A DNA stretch of 64,000 nucleotides from Oreohelix idahoensis (Eukaryota; Mollusca; Gastropoda; Stylommatophora; Oreohelicidae). The DNA lies in the NCBI GenBank assembly GCA_024509875.1, contig JAMPIV010019834.1, positions 1 through 64,000 of the forward strand. Reading direction: 5' to 3'. A model generated the notes under the pieces. It was not told where the DNA came from. It saw nothing but the letters and a program-made list of their open reading frames with translations, and did not search any database. The translations under genes were made by a program, and so were the position numbers. Of this stretch, positions 10,204 through 21,191 are shown in pieces; position 1 is the first letter of the stretch; each line of letters opens with the position of its first letter.

Positions 10204-11959
10204 TCAATAGTTATTGTTACTTTGTTTACCACCAATAACTTTGGGCTTTTGTTGCGCAAAATGTGTAGTAATATTTAGAGAGTTATTATCTCTATTGCTA
10301 TTTCCCTTATTATTCCATTTGTTCTGCCTAGAACTGCAGTTAGCATTGTTATGCTTAACTTCTCTCCTAGGATAGAAATATCTGGTAAATGAATCTTGTT
10401 GACTCCTAGAACAACTATTATCAGATTGGTAATCTTTAATGTATTTATTCCTACCATAATTTCTCAACTCTTCAGAATCAATATTTTGAGACCTGTTAGA
10501 CTGTCTCTGGTTTCTTAGAGAGGAAAAACTACCATTTGATGGACTTCCTTGGTACTGTCTAACATTATGGTTATCTCTTTTACCAAAACTGTTTTTATTC
10601 TTTTCTGTGGTAACATGATTATTTGCTGTAGCACCCTGTCTAAATTTGGTATGACCAGTAGTAGAACTGATCGAATCCTTATGGTTACCAACATGATGTG
10701 TGTTATATTTATTACCAGAACTGGATATTACACATGAAGTATCTTTGCTGGTCTGACGCCAATAGTCATTAACTTTCGACGCAGCGTCTTCCGTACGTGG
10801 GAAATTGTATTTGCCACGCCGGGATTTACGTCCATCATGTTTGATTTTCGTATTCGCAAAGAGTGTATAGGGCTGGCTCCTTGCTTGCCTCACTCGTTGA
10901 TAAACAGCCTTCTGTCTACCATTGTCAACATTGACAGTAGACAATCCCTTGATGCCTAAAACAACATCCACTAAACCATCCACCCTTCTTCTTAGTTCAG
11001 TAATTTCAGCAATATTAAGAGAAATCTCTTGGTTTAGTTTCTTATTTAAGTTATCACATGTCATAACTTTGCATCTCTCTTCTCTTAGTAACTTCTCAAT
11101 CTTAACCATTTTCTTTCTCTGCACCGTTAACTCTTCTAACCTCTGCTTATCATCCTTTTCCTTATTTGCCTTCAACTTTGTTAAGTTCATCTGAAGTTCT
11201 TCAGTGTCACTATCATGACTATCTACAAGCTCATCAATCTTCTCCGGAATTATAGTATTCTTCTCTTCAAGTTTACCAAAACATACATCATGTAGCATCT
11301 CTATGTATAATTTTTCTCGTTCATTGGTCTCCACTTTCAATTTGTTATACCTGTCTTTCTTTTCTTGGATCTCTTGAGTAAGATTTCTAACTACCCGTTG
11401 CTTATCTTTTATCTGGACTTCCAAGTCCTTGACTTTACTGCATTCAGAGTCTAATGATGTTTTCACACTAGAAAGCTCCAAGTTTGATTTATGCAAATCA
11501 CTTGTGAGTTTAGACACTGTTTCGAGTAGTTTATTCTTTTCGGCTATATCCTGCAAAAAATTCTCTCTTTCCTGAAGCGCACTCTGTTTGATTACTTTTA
11601 TTCGTTCCTTCTCTTCTAACTCCTCTTTGTTATCATTCTGCATGTTGTTGCAAATTATATTGTGTAAAATCGTATGCATATAATTGTGTCTAGCCCGAGT
11701 ATAATCGTACACCATCGGACGTAGGCATTCTAACAACCTTGCCAAATCTCGAGCTAAGATAACTTGAGGAGCTGACTGACAGTTATCGTCAGTAAAATAA
11801 TTTAAAGCTGCTACCACATTAAACAAAAAAACCATCCAGCACGTATCTGTCGAGTGCTTGGCCTTGTAATTCCTCAAAATATTCTCCTTGCTCAGCTAAA
11901 TATTCCATTATAGGCATCATGTCCTCAGGATCCAACTCATCATTCATATCAGGATCCAT
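10204..11959 (-). CDS. E3 Gag-like coiled-coil protein with basic, disordered tail (one frameshift)
   Basis: The open frame from 11877 to 10204 codes for 557 residues. A better start is the ATG at 11959-11957. It opens MDPDMNDELDPEDMMPIMEY and runs into the same protein, but is offset by one base at a seven-base A run (T run on the coding strand) at 11825-11831. Residues about 90-320 of the 557 form a long heptad-rich coiled coil (LEEKERIKVIKQ, LLETVSKLTSDL, RRRVDGLVDVV). Residues about 325-557 are rich in Asn, Ser, Arg and Gln, strongly basic and predicted disordered. There is no CCHC zinc knuckle. Position after the 5' LTR, coiled coil and basic tail suggest a structural, RNA-binding Gag role. 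That is inference, since I cannot match it to a named Gag family. Confidence 0.6.
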
Positions 11960-12996
11960 CGTGATTCAAACACTGAGTGTACTAAATTTATAGACCACTT
12001 ATAATTCTAATAAGATTATGTCACATAGCCATCAATCAATTATGCAACAAATCTCACAACAATACGCTATCAACATGAAATACTCAATAGCATAAATAAT
12101 AATATTGGAAGGCTTGACAACATCCCATAGAGACACAGTTTTCACACAAAAAAACCACTTATCTTGTAAATAGAAAACAGCTCCGTTCTTTTTCTGCTAT
12201 CCCTGATGAGCATCCGATAACATATCATAAGCACACTCCCTTGTTAAAAGGTACAGGTACTTGACTCGTCAACTGTCACTTCTGGTACTTGACACAGCAT
12301 GAAATAGGAAACTTGAATGCTGCAGATATGTCATAGGAAGCATGTATACATTAGACACATCACCGTGTCACCGATTACCGGTCACGAGCGACACCAAACT
12401 GTCTGTAAGCAATGCAGGTGTCAATAAGGCTTGAAATGTTTTACCGATGATTCATTTAGGCTGGAAATAAGTACACTTGACATAAATGAATGTCATAGTT
12501 ATTTGTTCCTAAAATGACACTAGTCCACTCATTGATACTGTCATATGTAGACTGGCCCGTAGGCATAGAGGACGAACAACACAGGTAAAGCTGAACTGGG
12601 TTCTAAATCGAAGCCCCGCCCACACAGGGCTAACTAAGGCCTGTTACAGATGAGAGAACGTGTTAGTGCATACGCCACACACAGGGCACACTAATAAACA
12701 GGACAAGGTCTGGTAGAAACAATATTACCACGTGAAATCATGGGCCTTACGCCCGGAAAGTTGGCACACTACTGATAATGCTGTTCATTAACAAATGACT
12801 GTTAGTTTATATCAGTTTGCCAGCTGATATTCCTGAGTCTATTTTATATGTATGTATACGCCCACACAGAGCTATAATAAATGAATAGGTGAACGTTACG
12901 TTCTGAATATTATGCCTGAACACAGCATCCATGTGATCATATCCTTTCAACGCAAATGTGGCGGGTGTCAAATCCAACTTTACTGAAACCCACCAC

Positions 12997-14367
12997 TGAT
13001 AATACCATTTCTCTATACCACTGATAAAAGCTAAATGATACCGCTATATTGTTAGGTTCAATGATAAAGACGAAATGGGTTCTGATTATATACGCCACGC
13101 CCACCCGGGGCTATTTATAAATATGTCACTACTGTCACTGTGCCTGGCATGTTCAAAGTAAGTGTGTACTGGTACATTCATCCATCACAGTAACACACAT
13201 AGGATTCATGGATCGTCGAACGATTGGTAACGTTTAGAATAGTTTATTTACGTTACAACACAGACGACGACACAGACGACATACAGCATATAGTACATAG
13301 CATCGAGCCGATAAACTCCTAAAGCTCCAACACCCCAACGAGCTCAATTACAGCGCCTAGTGGCGCACACCTCATATAAATGCACATCAACCGTGTTCCT
13401 AAAAGAACTGCGTTCACCGCAATTATAAATACGGCCTCATACATATGGCCCATCCAGAAAGACTGCTCACATCGCAGTACTATTAAATTCATCACAATAG
13501 CGGTGCACTTCTTATAGAAGATGCACATTAACGATTTTCCTCAAAAGACTACGTCTCCCCTTCTCAGCAAAGGCTGCTCCCCGGCAGTTGAATAATCATC
13601 GTCATCGCTATCCCTTCTTAAGGCCCAATAATAAATAGTGGTGCACATCCACAATACTCCTCAAAGGAAAGACTGCGCACACAGCAGTCTGCAGTAATAT
13701 AACCTGCACAATATATATGGCCTAATCTCCTTCACAAAAATGTCTATGGCCTACAAAGTAATGTCTCTACCTCTCAGACTCTCCATAGCGCCTAATTGTA
13801 GACTAGTGGTGCACTTCTCATAGAACGTGCACAATAACAAAATCTCTCATAAGCTGCATCCACTGCAGTCATAAATATTATAGTACGTACCATCTTCAAA
13901 TAATCTAACACATGGAAGAATATTCAATACAGGAAGAATATTCAAATACAGGAAGAATATTCAAATACAGGCCTGTGCGAAAAGTCTCCACCGAGACACA
14001 CATTGTGAAAAAACACTCAACATCTTCACCGAACACTGGTCGGGAACACACACTTAGAAAAAAACACCAGGGTTGACTTCACTCCATCAACACCTAGAAC
14101 CCGACTGCCAGCGGTCACTAATCTCCCGCCCAAACAGTCACGGGACTTCGCTGTTCAACGCAGCTCAGTCCCTTCACGGACTAGCCGTGAGAACTATTTA
14201 CAGTTCTACAATACAGAACAGCGCTCACGACGCTATCTGTACACTATGACTTCTTTCATATATTTATTTAAACATTTCACCGTTAATCAAGTCTACAAGC
14301 GATGCAACTATAAATTTACTCTGTCCAACCCATATACAAAGGATCACTTCCCTTGTTGACCGTAACA
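12997..14367 (-). repeat. E3 5' LTR
   Basis: About 1.37 kb, begins TGTTAC and ends ATCA on the minus strand, nearly identical to 6382-7770. It carries three 19-bp units (about 13914-13968) instead of four. Just inside it on the coding strand is the expected primer-binding position, GTGGTGGGTTTCAGTAAAG, which I cannot assign to a tRNA. Confidence 0.9.
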
Positions 14368-14373
14368 CTTATA

Positions 14374-14890
14374 CAGTCAATCCTCGCTATTCGTGGGAGT
14401 TAGGTATCTTGAAGCACCCCGTGAAACCGGAAATCAGCGAATATGGCACCATTTATACTCTGGGAAAAAGGGGATTAGATTCCTGCGTGACCCTGTTCAC
14501 TATACGCTGTTGCTACCGATCGCCATAAACTTATCATTTCGTGTACCCTTCTTTGTAAAAAAACAGTTTATTTATTATACTGTTCATTTTATAAATGTTT
14601 TAATACACAATTTTTTGGGGGTAATAGTACAGTATGCACAATCGTTTGGTTATCAATGCTCGCTCACTCACCCATTCACTGACAAAGTCACTACTCATTC
14701 ACACATCCACACGTAAACACACACACAAACATATTATTACAAAATTCCTGGTGAACAAACATTCAGAACATTTACACAGAACATTTAAAATTAAGAAATA
14801 TCGAAAATGTCATTAACATCGAAAACGTGTAAAGAAAACACTTAAAATTAAGGGGAAAAAAAAGAAAATTGCATGAAAACCGAAAGCAGA
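14374..14890. other. Tigger element left end, non-coding
   Basis: This holds the left inverted terminus and about 500 bp of AT-rich sequence. Its 107-codon plus-strand frame at 14393-14716 overlaps the terminus and has no domain I recognise. Confidence 0.55.
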
Positions 14891-14896
14891 CAGAAC

Positions 14897-16112
14897 GAAG
14901 TTTGGTACTTGTGCGTTAATTCACCGGGAAATTATAATTTTACAAGTTTATTACCCAAACCGAGCACCGTATTCTTTCTTGACTGAAAAAGTGTCATTTC
15001 ACATTGTCCTCTCCCCCCTCCCCCGTTGCTTAGAATTTTTTTTTAAACACGCCTGCCGTTCGTAAGGTTGTAGTCACGTAGCACATTCTGCCGTAGGGGA
15101 GTGAAGTGTTATAGACTTCGATGTACTGGGTCCCAGCTTTATGTGGTGGGGTGGCCTCTTCCCTTCCTCGCTGCCGTTGCCTTCTCTAACTCAAGATCAG
15201 AGTGAGGTACCCATTTACAGCTGGTTTGACTGATGCGTGACACCTGTTCCCTTCCTCGCAGCCGTTGCCTTCTCTAACTCAGGATCAGAGTCAGGTACCC
15301 ATTTACAGCTGGTTATGGAGTGTTAGAGACTTCACCATACTAGGTCTAGCATCGAGAGGTGGGGAGACCAGTTTCCTTCCTCGCTGTCTTTTCCTTCCCT
15401 AACTCAAAGTTAAGTACCCATTTATAGCTAGGTAGGCCCCCATCTCTCGATGCTGGACCTAGTATGGTGAAGTCTCTAACACTCCATAACCAGCTGTAAA
15501 TGGGTACCTGACTCTGATCCTGAGTTAGAGAAGGCAACGGCAGCGAGGAAGGAACCAGGTGTCACGCATCAGTCAAACCAGCTGTAAATGGGTACCTCAC
15601 TCTGATCTTGAGTTAGAGAAGGCAACGGCAGCGAGGAAGGAACCAGGTGTCACGCATCAGTCAAACCAGCTGTAAATGGGTACCTCACTCTGATCTTGAG
15701 TTAGAGAAGGCAACGGCAGCGAGGAAGGAACCAGGTGTCACGCATCAGTCAAACCAGCTGTAAATGGGTACCTGAATCTGATCTTGAGTTAGAGAAGGCA
15801 ACGGCAGCGATTTCCCTTGTTTCCTGTGTACCGTTAACTTGTAGAACTGATTCAATTTTGTTCTACTGGTTTATAAACTTTAAAAAAATACGGGGGGGGG
15901 GGGGGGTTGTTGATGGCGGGTCTGTCGTAAGCGAGAAACGTTTTTTTTTTTTTTAACTTGCCTCCTTTTTTTTTTTTTAAACCAGCGGCACTCCAAAATC
16001 ACAATGTGAAATCAACCTTTTTCAGTCAAGAAAAAGTACGGTTCTCAGTTTGGGTAATAAATTTGTAAAATTATAATTTCCCGGTGAATTAACGCACAAG
16101 AACCCGAAGTTT
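14897..16112. repeat. Large palindrome inside the Tigger element
   Basis: The left arm 14897-15008 and right arm about 15999-16112 are reverse complements. Both contain, in opposite senses, GTGCGTTAATTCACCGGGAA and the ATTATAATTT stretch. The right arm belongs to the natural transposon sequence next to the transposase start. The left arm is an inverted duplicate. The loop between them contains an inner SINE palindrome, so the whole 1.2 kb could fold as one hairpin. Confidence 0.75.
15090..15830. repeat. SINE family 1 bodies arranged as a palindrome with 88-bp tandem repeats
   Basis: Left of about 15400 the SINE body runs on the minus strand (TACCCATTTACAGCTGG twice). Right of about 15430 it runs on the plus strand (CCAGCTGTAAATGGGTACCT four or more times). 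In the right half an 88-bp unit is repeated: CCAGGTGTCACGCATCAG starts at 15555, 15643 and 15731. The centre contains the CATCGAGAGGTGGGGA and CCATCTCTCGATGCTGG pair. The array ends near 15815. Confidence 0.8.
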
Positions 16113-16205
16113 ATCTAACACGCATTCTTTATCATTGAGGCTTATCACGGCCTTCTTGCGCTTAGATGCACTCGTCAAAACACTTACATTACGCTTGGAT
16201 GCCAT
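16089..16205 (-). pseudogene. Truncated Tigger-like transposase, N-terminal 38 codons
   Basis: On the minus strand an ATG at 16205-16203 opens MASKRNVSVL, then TSASKRKKAVISLNDKECVL, and stops after 38 codons. The KRKK...SLNDKE...LDKL pattern resembles the N-terminal helix-turn-helix DNA-binding region (CENP-B N type) that begins pogo/Tigger transposases. The remaining region, including the DDE catalytic core, is absent because the inverted duplication starts here. It could at most make a short DNA-binding peptide. The overlapping plus-strand frame at 16135-16422 is its antisense shadow. Confidence 0.6.
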
Positions 16206-16463
16206 TATTAATTTCAAAAATAATCAAAAACAGCATAAAACTGCAAAAAACATGGACGAAAAGATGCTCGACAAAGACACGAGTAAACACTACGGAAGCC
16301 GCGAGAACAAGAAAGCAACATCTTCTTGCTGGAATTGTTTACTGTGCATGAACGCGAATACCCGTGATGTGTCAGCGAATGGCAAAAAATGGGTTTCACT
16401 TTATCTAGAGCGAATGAACTAATCTCCGAATACGCAACACGTGAATATCTTGGATTGACTGTA

Positions 16464-17104
16464 CCAGAGCGCAATTGCCATCTAAAACTGTCAACCCTGT
16501 TAACTGGAGTATACTGTTCACAAAAGCTAAGCTTTTATTGGCTATCATAATGAAGTCCTGAAACAGTCGCTAGCTCTTTGCACATTTGACAAAAAAGACT
16601 AGTAATATCTATCTGCTAGTATAACGAAGCACTGAAAAGGACTATTAAATACGCCATAGCTGCCCGGACCTCCTTGACACGAAATATGATGTCCATACAA
16701 AAAAAAAGAAAAAAAAAAGATTCTAGAGATATAGTTGCGGCTATATGAGAGAAACAGATGTCAGTATATGAGAGAAATAGATGCCAGTATATTATAGAGA
16801 TATAGACAAAGAAGTCCATTCCCTCAAGAATTCGAGCTATTTCTTCCACTGTCTCTCTAGCCTGGAGCTAGCCCAAACAATAGTTTATTAATGAGATCAA
16901 TACAGATGACTGTCACTAAAGACAGTTTTTGCCCGAAGGAAATACGACTTAAGACAAAGGTTTCGGAAGTAGTATAATCCGCCAGGTCTGGTTAAGACTC
17001 CCCAAAATCCGATTGGTCAGTTATTTCCTGTGAGGGAGATAATTGTAATTATTCGTCTTACAGTTGTCACCCTAAACGGATACAAATATATCTCCTTCGA
17101 AGTT
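16464..17104. other. No gene recognised
   Basis: AT-rich sequence with a short A/G run (16697-16722) and a locally repeated TATGAGAGAAA[CT]AGATG motif at about 16743-16793. No coding signature was found. Confidence 0.55.
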
Positions 17105-17365
17105 CTTCTTCTTCCTATGGGATCGTTAGCCACTGGCGGACAACGCAATTAGCGACTATCACGATAGATGGAGTTTCATTAGGTAGCAACACAGTTTCTC
17201 GTCTTTGCTCGATCTGTGGCCATCGTTCATGCTGTGCGACAACTTCATCACGACATCCAGAGTTCTCCGCCAATTTGTATTTGGTTATCCTCACTTACGC
17301 CTCCTTTCTGGGATCCATAGCATAGCAGTTATGGGTGATGGTATCAGGGGTTCTTCTGAAGCTTC
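17105..17365 (-). pseudogene. RTE-like LINE C-terminal relic, heavily decayed
   Basis: The reverse complement carries, in shifting frames, the tail motifs of the LINE seen at 5155-6010: an RRNPDTITHTA-like block, a WIPERRRKR-like block, and NWRRTLD followed by the Met-rich end. Stops and frameshifts are frequent. The alignment is clear at about 17230-17360 and weaker toward 17105. Confidence 0.65.
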
Positions 17366-17554
17366 TCAAAACTGATGGTGCAAAAAACAGAAGCTACAAG
17401 CGTTTGCATTTATACATGTTCATTAATGAGCCATGAACTGGGGGTCAGAGTGGCTCCGGGTATAGTGTCGCCTCTATTTCTAAAGATACCGGGTTCGTTC
17501 ACAGCACACGAAAAATATAATTGATGACATTTTTTTTTCAGAACCAGTAGTTCC

Positions 17555-17704
17555 TAATGATACTATCCCCCCCCACCCCCCCAACAACCACACACCCCCC
17601 ACCCCCACCCCACACCCCACCCACAACCCCCCCACACCCCCACCCCCCCCCTCCTCCCCCCAACACACCCACCCACACCCCCGCCCCACCCACCAACCCA
17701 CCCC

Positions 17705-17747
<43 letters not shown>

Positions 17748-17751
17748 TTTT
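17555..17751. repeat. C-rich low-complexity tract with a poly-C run
   Basis: Roughly 190 bases of almost only C and A (CCCCCCACC-type units) ending in about 40 consecutive Cs (17706-17747). The Pro/His/Thr-rich plus-strand frame and the Gly-rich minus-strand frame here are consequences of composition, not genes. Could partly be a sequencing or assembly artefact. Confidence 0.85.
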
Positions 17752-18043
17752 CCATCCTGTCCTGATATTCTGGGTAGTGAGATCGGATGTCTAGCCTTCT
17801 CGGATAAGGGCGAAAAATAGGAGGTCCCGTGCGCATGTTGAGCATGTTAAAAATCCCTTGGCAGTTAGAAATCGTAAAGAGTAGGCCAAACGACGGCTGC
17901 CGTGGAAAAGTTTAAAAATTTAGAAACCTGCTCATCACAACAAGTATTTATTGATTATGTGATTCCTGTATACACACATTAGGATCGTTGCTGGTGCTAC
18001 GGATTTCGTGCACTGTGCTGAGATACTTCTTATGTGATCTAAG
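17752..18043 (+). repeat. Dispersed repeat X, left half (interrupted by the hAT-bounded insertion)
   Basis: GTTAAAAATCCCTTGGCAG followed by TTAGAAATCGTAAAG and later GTGCTACGGATTTCGTGCAC aligns with the reverse complement of 56095-56325. It breaks at TGATCTAAG (18035-18043) and resumes at 27667-27720, where the next bases correspond to the 45-bp repeat of the 56-kb copy. Confidence 0.8.
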
Positions 18044-18249
18044 GCAGTGCACCGCAACCGGTGTGCCGCGGCACACTGGTGTGCCGCGAGTGTCTGCCTG
18101 GTGTGCCGCGACACCACGAAAAAATTTCACATAAAAAATTTTACAAATAATAAGTTGAGTTATCATCACCCACCAATCTATGGGAGTTCTTCCTCGTTCA
18201 CTCTCAGACTTCTACATTAATGGCTCTAATAAAGGCAGTAAGCTGAAGG

Positions 18250-18545
18250 TTTCTGACATCTCCAAACAGTGTGTCGTTGAGAGAAGTAAATTGTTGTCAT
18301 ACTAGTAGGTTTGTGGTTCGATCCCCAGTTGAGGTGGGATTTTTTAGCCGCAAACGGCTTCGGGGTCGACCCAGCCTCATGAATTGGGTACAAGAGCATT
18401 TCTGAGAAGGTTAAGGCGGCCGGCGTGATGCTGACCACATCACCCGTAGTGTGCCGATGGTCAAGAAAATATGGGCCTAACACCATAGTCCCAATATGCC
18501 TCAATGGGCGTGTAACGGGATCCTTTATATTCCTTTTACCTTAAC
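18250..18545 (+). mobile_element. SINE family 2
   Basis: Contains a box B-like GTGGTTCGATCCCCAG (18313-18328) and then CAAACGGCTTCGGGGTCGAC, GGCCGGCGTGATGCTGACCA and a tail TTATATTCCTTTTACCTTAA. Its reverse complement tail recurs at 63615-63775. The 5' half with box A is poorly preserved. Confidence 0.7.
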
Positions 18546-19336
18546 TAGTAGCTTTGAGTGGACCCCATCGAGATAAGGAGTCCGGCACTCTCCTACCTGG
18601 TTGGTCTTCTTGGGTAGAGCACCATCTCGTTGAGTAATATATGTATCTGTCATCATCTTAAGGCGATTTATGTTGCACTATGTTGTGCGCTCTGTGTAAC
18701 CGACATCAGCATGCATTTATTTGGGACTACTTCCCTACCTTTTGATTTTTTATGACTTCCCTGAAAGGCAGCAGTATTGTTTCCATACAGAACTGGTCTC
18801 TTAAAAAATGCAGAAAACTACCGAGAAATATTATTTTATCCCTTTTCGTCATCGGTCTCCAGGTTTATTCTTGTCGAGCTGAGAATATTAGAAATTTGTT
18901 GGCTTGTACTGTTCCTACTCATCCTTCGATGTTTGTAATCAGCCCTGCTTTTGACCAAGTCTAAAAAAACAGAAGCCGCTGAAGAACTCGGAATCTACTC
19001 AACAGTCTCACTAACCTCAGCAATTATAAAACTCGGTGAGATAATGGTGAATCATAGGCTTTACTGGTGGGTGGCTGGAAAGAAATAAGGTCATCGATGA
19101 TAGTCAGACAGTCATCAGACAAGGTTGCAGAACAGACGAAAAACTCTTACATTATGAGCCTACACAAAAGAAAAAAACAAAAAAAAAACCTAGATACATT
19201 CCAAGAAGGTAAACACACCATAGTTGTATCATCGGTCTGCAGCAAGCATACAACACTGTGAGGAGACAGAGGGTCTCTACATCAAAATGACAAGAATAGT
19301 CATACACAGAGAAAATATAACTGGATTTAAGCATTC
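18546..19336. other. No gene recognised
   Basis: Unassigned sequence between SINE family 2 and the 37-bp array. Small open frames (18752-18964, 19067-19261) show no domain. An A-rich run lies at 19167-19189. Confidence 0.5.
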
Positions 19337-20555
19337 CAAAATAATAGAACAATATAAACAACAATAGAAGACACTAAATAATAGAACAATATAAACAACA
19401 GTAGAAGACTCTAAATAATAGAACAATATAAACAACAGTAGAAGACACTAAATAATAGAACAATATAAACAACAGTAGAAGACACTAAATAATAGAACAA
19501 TATAAACAACAGTAGAAGACACTAAATAATAGAACAATATAAACAACAGTAGAAGACACTAAATAATAGAACAATATAAACAACAGTAGAAGACACTAAA
19601 TAATAGAACAATATAAACAACAGTAGAAGACACTAAATAATAGAACAATATAAACAACAGTAGAAGACACTAAATAATAGAATAATATAAACAACAGAAA
19701 ACACTAAATAATAGAACAATATAAACAACAGTAGAAGACACTAAATAATAGAACAATATAAACAACAGTAGAAGACACTAAATAATAGAACAATATAAAC
19801 AACAGTAGAAGACACTAAATAATAGAACAATATAAACAACAGTAGAAGACACTAAATAATAGAACAATATAAACAACAGTAGAAGACACTAAATAATAGA
19901 ACAATATAAACAACAGTAGAAGACACTAAATAATAGAACAATATAAACAACAGTAGAAGACACTAAATAATAGAACAATATAAACAACAGTAGATGGCAC
20001 TAAATAATAGAACAATATAAACAACAGTAGAAGACACTAAATAATAGAACAATATAAACAACAGTAGAAGACACTAAATAATAGAACAATATAAACAACA
20101 GTAGAAGACACTAAATAATAGAACAATATAAATAACAGTAGAAGACACTAAATAATAGAACAATATAAACAGCAGTAGAAGACACTAAATAATAGAACCA
20201 TATAAACAACAGTAGAAGACACTAAATAAGAGAACAATATAAACAACAGTAGAAGACACTAAATAATAGAACCATATAAACAACAGTAGAAGACACTAAA
20301 TAATAGAACAATATAAACAACAGTAGATGGCACTAAATAATAGAACCATATAAACAACAGTAGAAGACACTAAATAATAGAACAATATAAACAACAGTAG
20401 AAGACACTAAATAATAGAACAATATAAACAACAGTAGAAGACACTAAATAATAGAACAATATAAACAACAGTAGAAGACACTAAATAATAGAACCATATA
20501 AACAACAGTAGAAGACACTAAATAATAGAACAATATAAACAACAGTAGAAGACAC
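19337..20555. repeat. 37-bp minisatellite, block 1
   Basis: Unit AAATAATAGAACAATATAAA followed by CAACAGTAGAAGACACT, 37 bp, about 33 copies, mostly identical with a few variants (GATGGC for GAAGAC, CCATA for CAATA). There are no unique spacers between units. The block is cut at 20555 by a LINE insertion. Confidence 0.95.
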
Positions 20556-21191
20556 AAAAGGTCCTGGAGCAGGTCGACCACTTTAAATATCTCGGAGCTA
20601 TTATAGACCGAAAGGGGGGCATCAAAGAAGAGTTGGCCACTCGAAAAGCAGCGGCTGGGAGACTTTATCAGGCCATAAATCGAGGATTCCTCAGCAAGAA
20701 AGAGGTTGGTAAGAAAACGAAGATGGCTGTATACCGCTCCACCTATGTCACAGTCTTGACATATGGATGCGAGTCATGGGCAATGACTACAACCCACAAA
20801 AGCCAGATTCAAACCTCAGAAATGAGGTATCTGAGGAAGGTGGTTGAAGTAACAAGAAGAGACATGGTCCGCAACCAGACGATACGTCAAGGCCTAAAAT
20901 CCCACCCGCTGCAGACCCAAATAGAACAGTCCCAACTAAGATGGTTTGGCCATGTCTGCAGAATGGGAGAAGATCAGCTACCACGACAAGCATAGGAAAC
21001 AAAGAGCCAGGGATCCAGACCTCCAGGACGACCCAGAGTCCGCTGGGAGGACAACATTAGACAATCTTTGAAGGACCGAGGACTAGAATGGAACCAGGCC
21101 AGGAAGAAGACAGCCGATAGGATAGTCTGGCGCTCTCTCTTCCAAACCTCTACACCTCACGGTAGAAGAGGAACGACTAAGTAAGTAAGTA
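20556..21191 (+). mobile_element. 5'-truncated LINE (copy B) inserted in the minisatellite
   Basis: Same family as 259-733 but about 160 bp longer at the 5' side. Frame from 20558: VDHFKYLGAIID (RT thumb region), KAAAGRLYQAINRGFL, LTYGCESWAMT, LRWFGHVCRM, then a premature TAG at 20993-20995 where copy A has a Trp codon, then GRPRVRWEDN. The frame ends in TAA inside the (AAGT)n tail (21177-21191). TSD AGAAGACAC at 20547-20555 and 21192-21200 is part of the 37-bp unit, so the insertion point within the unit is precise. The copy is dead through 5' truncation and the stop. Confidence 0.92.

Larger units (their letters stand above)
6382..14367 (-). mobile_element. E3: full-length LTR retrotransposon, apparently non-autonomous
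   Basis: Two near-identical LTRs (6382-7770 and 12997-14367) bound the element. A perfect 5-bp duplication CTTAT lies at 6377-6381 and 14368-14372. On the minus strand the LTR begins TGTTA and ends ATCA. A purine-rich tract (GGAGGTGGTGGTA on the minus strand, 7771-7790) sits next to the 3' LTR, which fixes the orientation. The only long ORF is the Gag-like protein at 10204-11959. I see no protease, RT, RNase H or integrase motif in the 7771-10200 interval, which is very AT-rich and full of stops. So E3 looks like a gag-only derivative (TR-GAG or LARD type) that would need enzymes from elsewhere. LTR similarity indicates a recent insertion. Confidence 0.88.
14372..16463 (-). mobile_element. 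Tigger/pogo-like DNA transposon, non-autonomous
   Basis: The ends are inverted: TACAGTCAATCC at 14372-14383 and GGATTGACTGTA at 16452-16463, including the TA target duplication. The subterminal left sequence (TCGCTATTCGTGG, CCGGAAATCAGCGAATATGG) has the style of Tigger/pogo termini. On the minus strand, entering from the 16463 end, a short leader is followed by a truncated transposase start (16089-16205). The interior is rearranged into a large palindrome and holds several SINE bodies, so no full transposase exists. E3 is inserted at the left TA. Family assignment rests on termini plus the transposase start. Confidence 0.75.

Noticed and set aside
12957..12985. tRNA-like TGGCGGGTGTCAAATCC as a primer-binding site for E3 on the plus strand
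   Set aside because: It lies about 20 bp outside the LTR and on the wrong strand for the orientation set by the Gag-like ORF and purine tract.
16135..16422. 95-codon plus-strand ORF
   Set aside because: Antisense to the Tigger transposase start and leader; no independent support.
17557..17845. Pro/Thr/His-rich plus-strand ORF and Gly-rich minus-strand ORF
   Set aside because: Both are direct translations of a C-rich low-complexity tract with a poly-C run; no start context, domain or codon variety.
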